A stretch of 6,381 bases of DNA from Chloracidobacterium sp. UBA7659. Lineage in GTDB: Bacteria; Acidobacteriota; Blastocatellia; Pyrinomonadales; Pyrinomonadaceae. Position numbers and translations under genes: made by a program. The stretch lies in contig DLHV01000066.1 of the NCBI GenBank assembly GCA_002483395.1, positions 3,250 through 9,630 of the forward strand, read 5' to 3'. The stretch's first letter is position 1; every line of letters begins with the position of its first letter. The notes beneath the pieces are model-generated. The model did not search any database. It had not been told where the DNA came from and was given only the letters and a program-made list of their open reading frames with translations. This document shows positions 5,700-6,381 of the stretch, piece by piece.

Positions 5700-6381
5700 T
5701 TACGCCGATTTCGACAAAGTTTCCATATCTTTCTTCCCCCTCAGCACCGGCTTTCTGGCGGCGGCGGCTTCGTCGAGGCGGCCGATCCGGGTTGAATGCG
5801 GGGCGTCAATGACGAGTTGTGGGTTCTCCTGGGCCTCGCGGTCGATGTCCTTCATCGCTTCAATGAATGCGTCGAGGTCCTGGCGGCCGACGGATTCGGT
5901 TGGTTCGATGAGCATCGCGCCATCGACTACAAGAGGAAAGTAGATCGTCATCGGGTGAAAGCCGTAATCGATCAGGCGTTTTGCGATGTCTAGAGTGTGA
6001 ACACCCGTCGGTGACTGTTTCTTGTGCGAAAAAATCGCCTCATGCATGCAGTCGGACGCATAGGGCTCGTCATAGGTATCGGCCAGTTTATGCGAGATGT
6101 AACGAGCATTCAGAACTGCCGCTTCGGTAGCTTCTTTGAGGCCGTCGGCTCCGTGCGTGTAGATATACGACAAGGCTCGGATCATCATTCCGAAATTGCC
6201 GTAAAATGCTTTGACACGGCCGATTGAGTTGGGATAGTCGAAATCGAGGCGGAAACGCGACTGTGAAGTAGCGTGCTCGTCCTGCACACTCCCTAACGGT
6301 CGTGTCTCTGCCCGAACAACACGCGGTACAGGCAAAAACGGCATCATATCGGCGGTACAGAGGCATGGCCCGCAGCCGGGG
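5700..6381 (-). CDS. gcvPB: Glycine dehydrogenase (decarboxylating) subunit 2, 5' part missing
   Basis: This is the P-protein beta subunit of the glycine cleavage system, a PLP enzyme that decarboxylates glycine and passes the aminomethyl group to GcvH. The frame is open to the right edge and holds the last 226 residues of a protein that usually has about 480-510. The first residues, PGCGP, match the end of the glycine-rich segment that follows the PLP lysine (family pattern NLHKTF...HGGGGPG.GP), so that lysine lies just outside. Further family features are FLPVPRVV, RVKAFYGNFGMMIRALSYIY, LNARYISHKL, GVHTLDIAKRLIDYGFHPMT, IYFPLVVDGAMLIEPTES and the C-terminal APHSTRIGRLDEAAAARKPV. The split into two subunits is typical of many Gram-positive bacteria, archaea and Acidobacteriota; the alpha subunit gcvPA would be expected upstream, to the right. 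The hicBA pair follows within 11 bases. Confidence 0.95.
   Translation of the reverse strand, partial: PGCGPCLCTADMMPFLPVPRVVRAETRPLGSVQDEHATSQSRFRLDFDYPNSIGRVKAFYGNFGMMIRALSYIYTHGADGLKEATEAAVLNARYISHKLADTYDEPYASDCMHEAIFSHKKQSPTGVHTLDIAKRLIDYGFHPMTIYFPLVVDGAMLIEPTESVGRQDLDAFIEAMKDIDREAQENPQLVIDAPHSTRIGRLDEAAAARKPVLRGKKDMETLSKSA

Overview
The window is a bacterial chromosomal segment in which every supportable gene lies on the minus strand, so transcription runs from the right edge to the left edge. Genes are closely packed, GC content is moderate, and several genes have good Shine-Dalgarno sites. The gene types (a two-subunit glycine decarboxylase, a one-piece PntA, small secreted beta-rich proteins) would suit an Acidobacteriota genome, possibly Blastocatellia. 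That assignment rests on remembered family resemblance and is weak. No rRNA, tRNA, CRISPR array, transposase or phage gene is visible.

Layout in transcription order (right to left): (1) 6381-5700, the C-terminal part of glycine dehydrogenase subunit 2 (gcvPB), cut by the window edge just after its PLP-lysine region. (2) 5688-5235, a compact HicB-like/HicA-like toxin-antitoxin pair starting 11 bases after gcvPB, followed by a strong hairpin that is probably a terminator. (3) 5137-4764, a small secreted beta-sandwich-type protein gene broken by a stop codon and a frameshift. (4) 4714-4166, a membrane-anchored SRPBCC protein. (5) A 160-base gap with nested inverted repeats. (6) 4005-2929, a two-domain (winged-helix plus Rossmann) SAM methyltransferase. 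(7) A 257-base gap with five regularly placed CGCGA boxes and a candidate promoter. (8) 2671-2165, a secreted protein with a BamE/SmpA-like segment. (9) A good sigma70-like promoter and two adjacent 11-bp palindromes at the start of (10) pntA, 2074-491, the proton-translocating transhydrogenase alpha subunit. (11) 482-1, the N-terminal part of a DUF262 (GmrSD-type) protein, where pntB would normally be found.

Most of the window is ordinary. The points that deserve a second look are the DUF262 gene in the place of pntB, the near-leaderless pntA start embedded in paired palindromes, the hicBA module placed directly behind gcvPB, the decayed secreted-protein gene, and two repeat-rich intergenic regions. 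I do not see a complete new multi-gene system. The left edge, where a DUF262-containing accessory or defence segment may begin, is the most likely place for one to continue.
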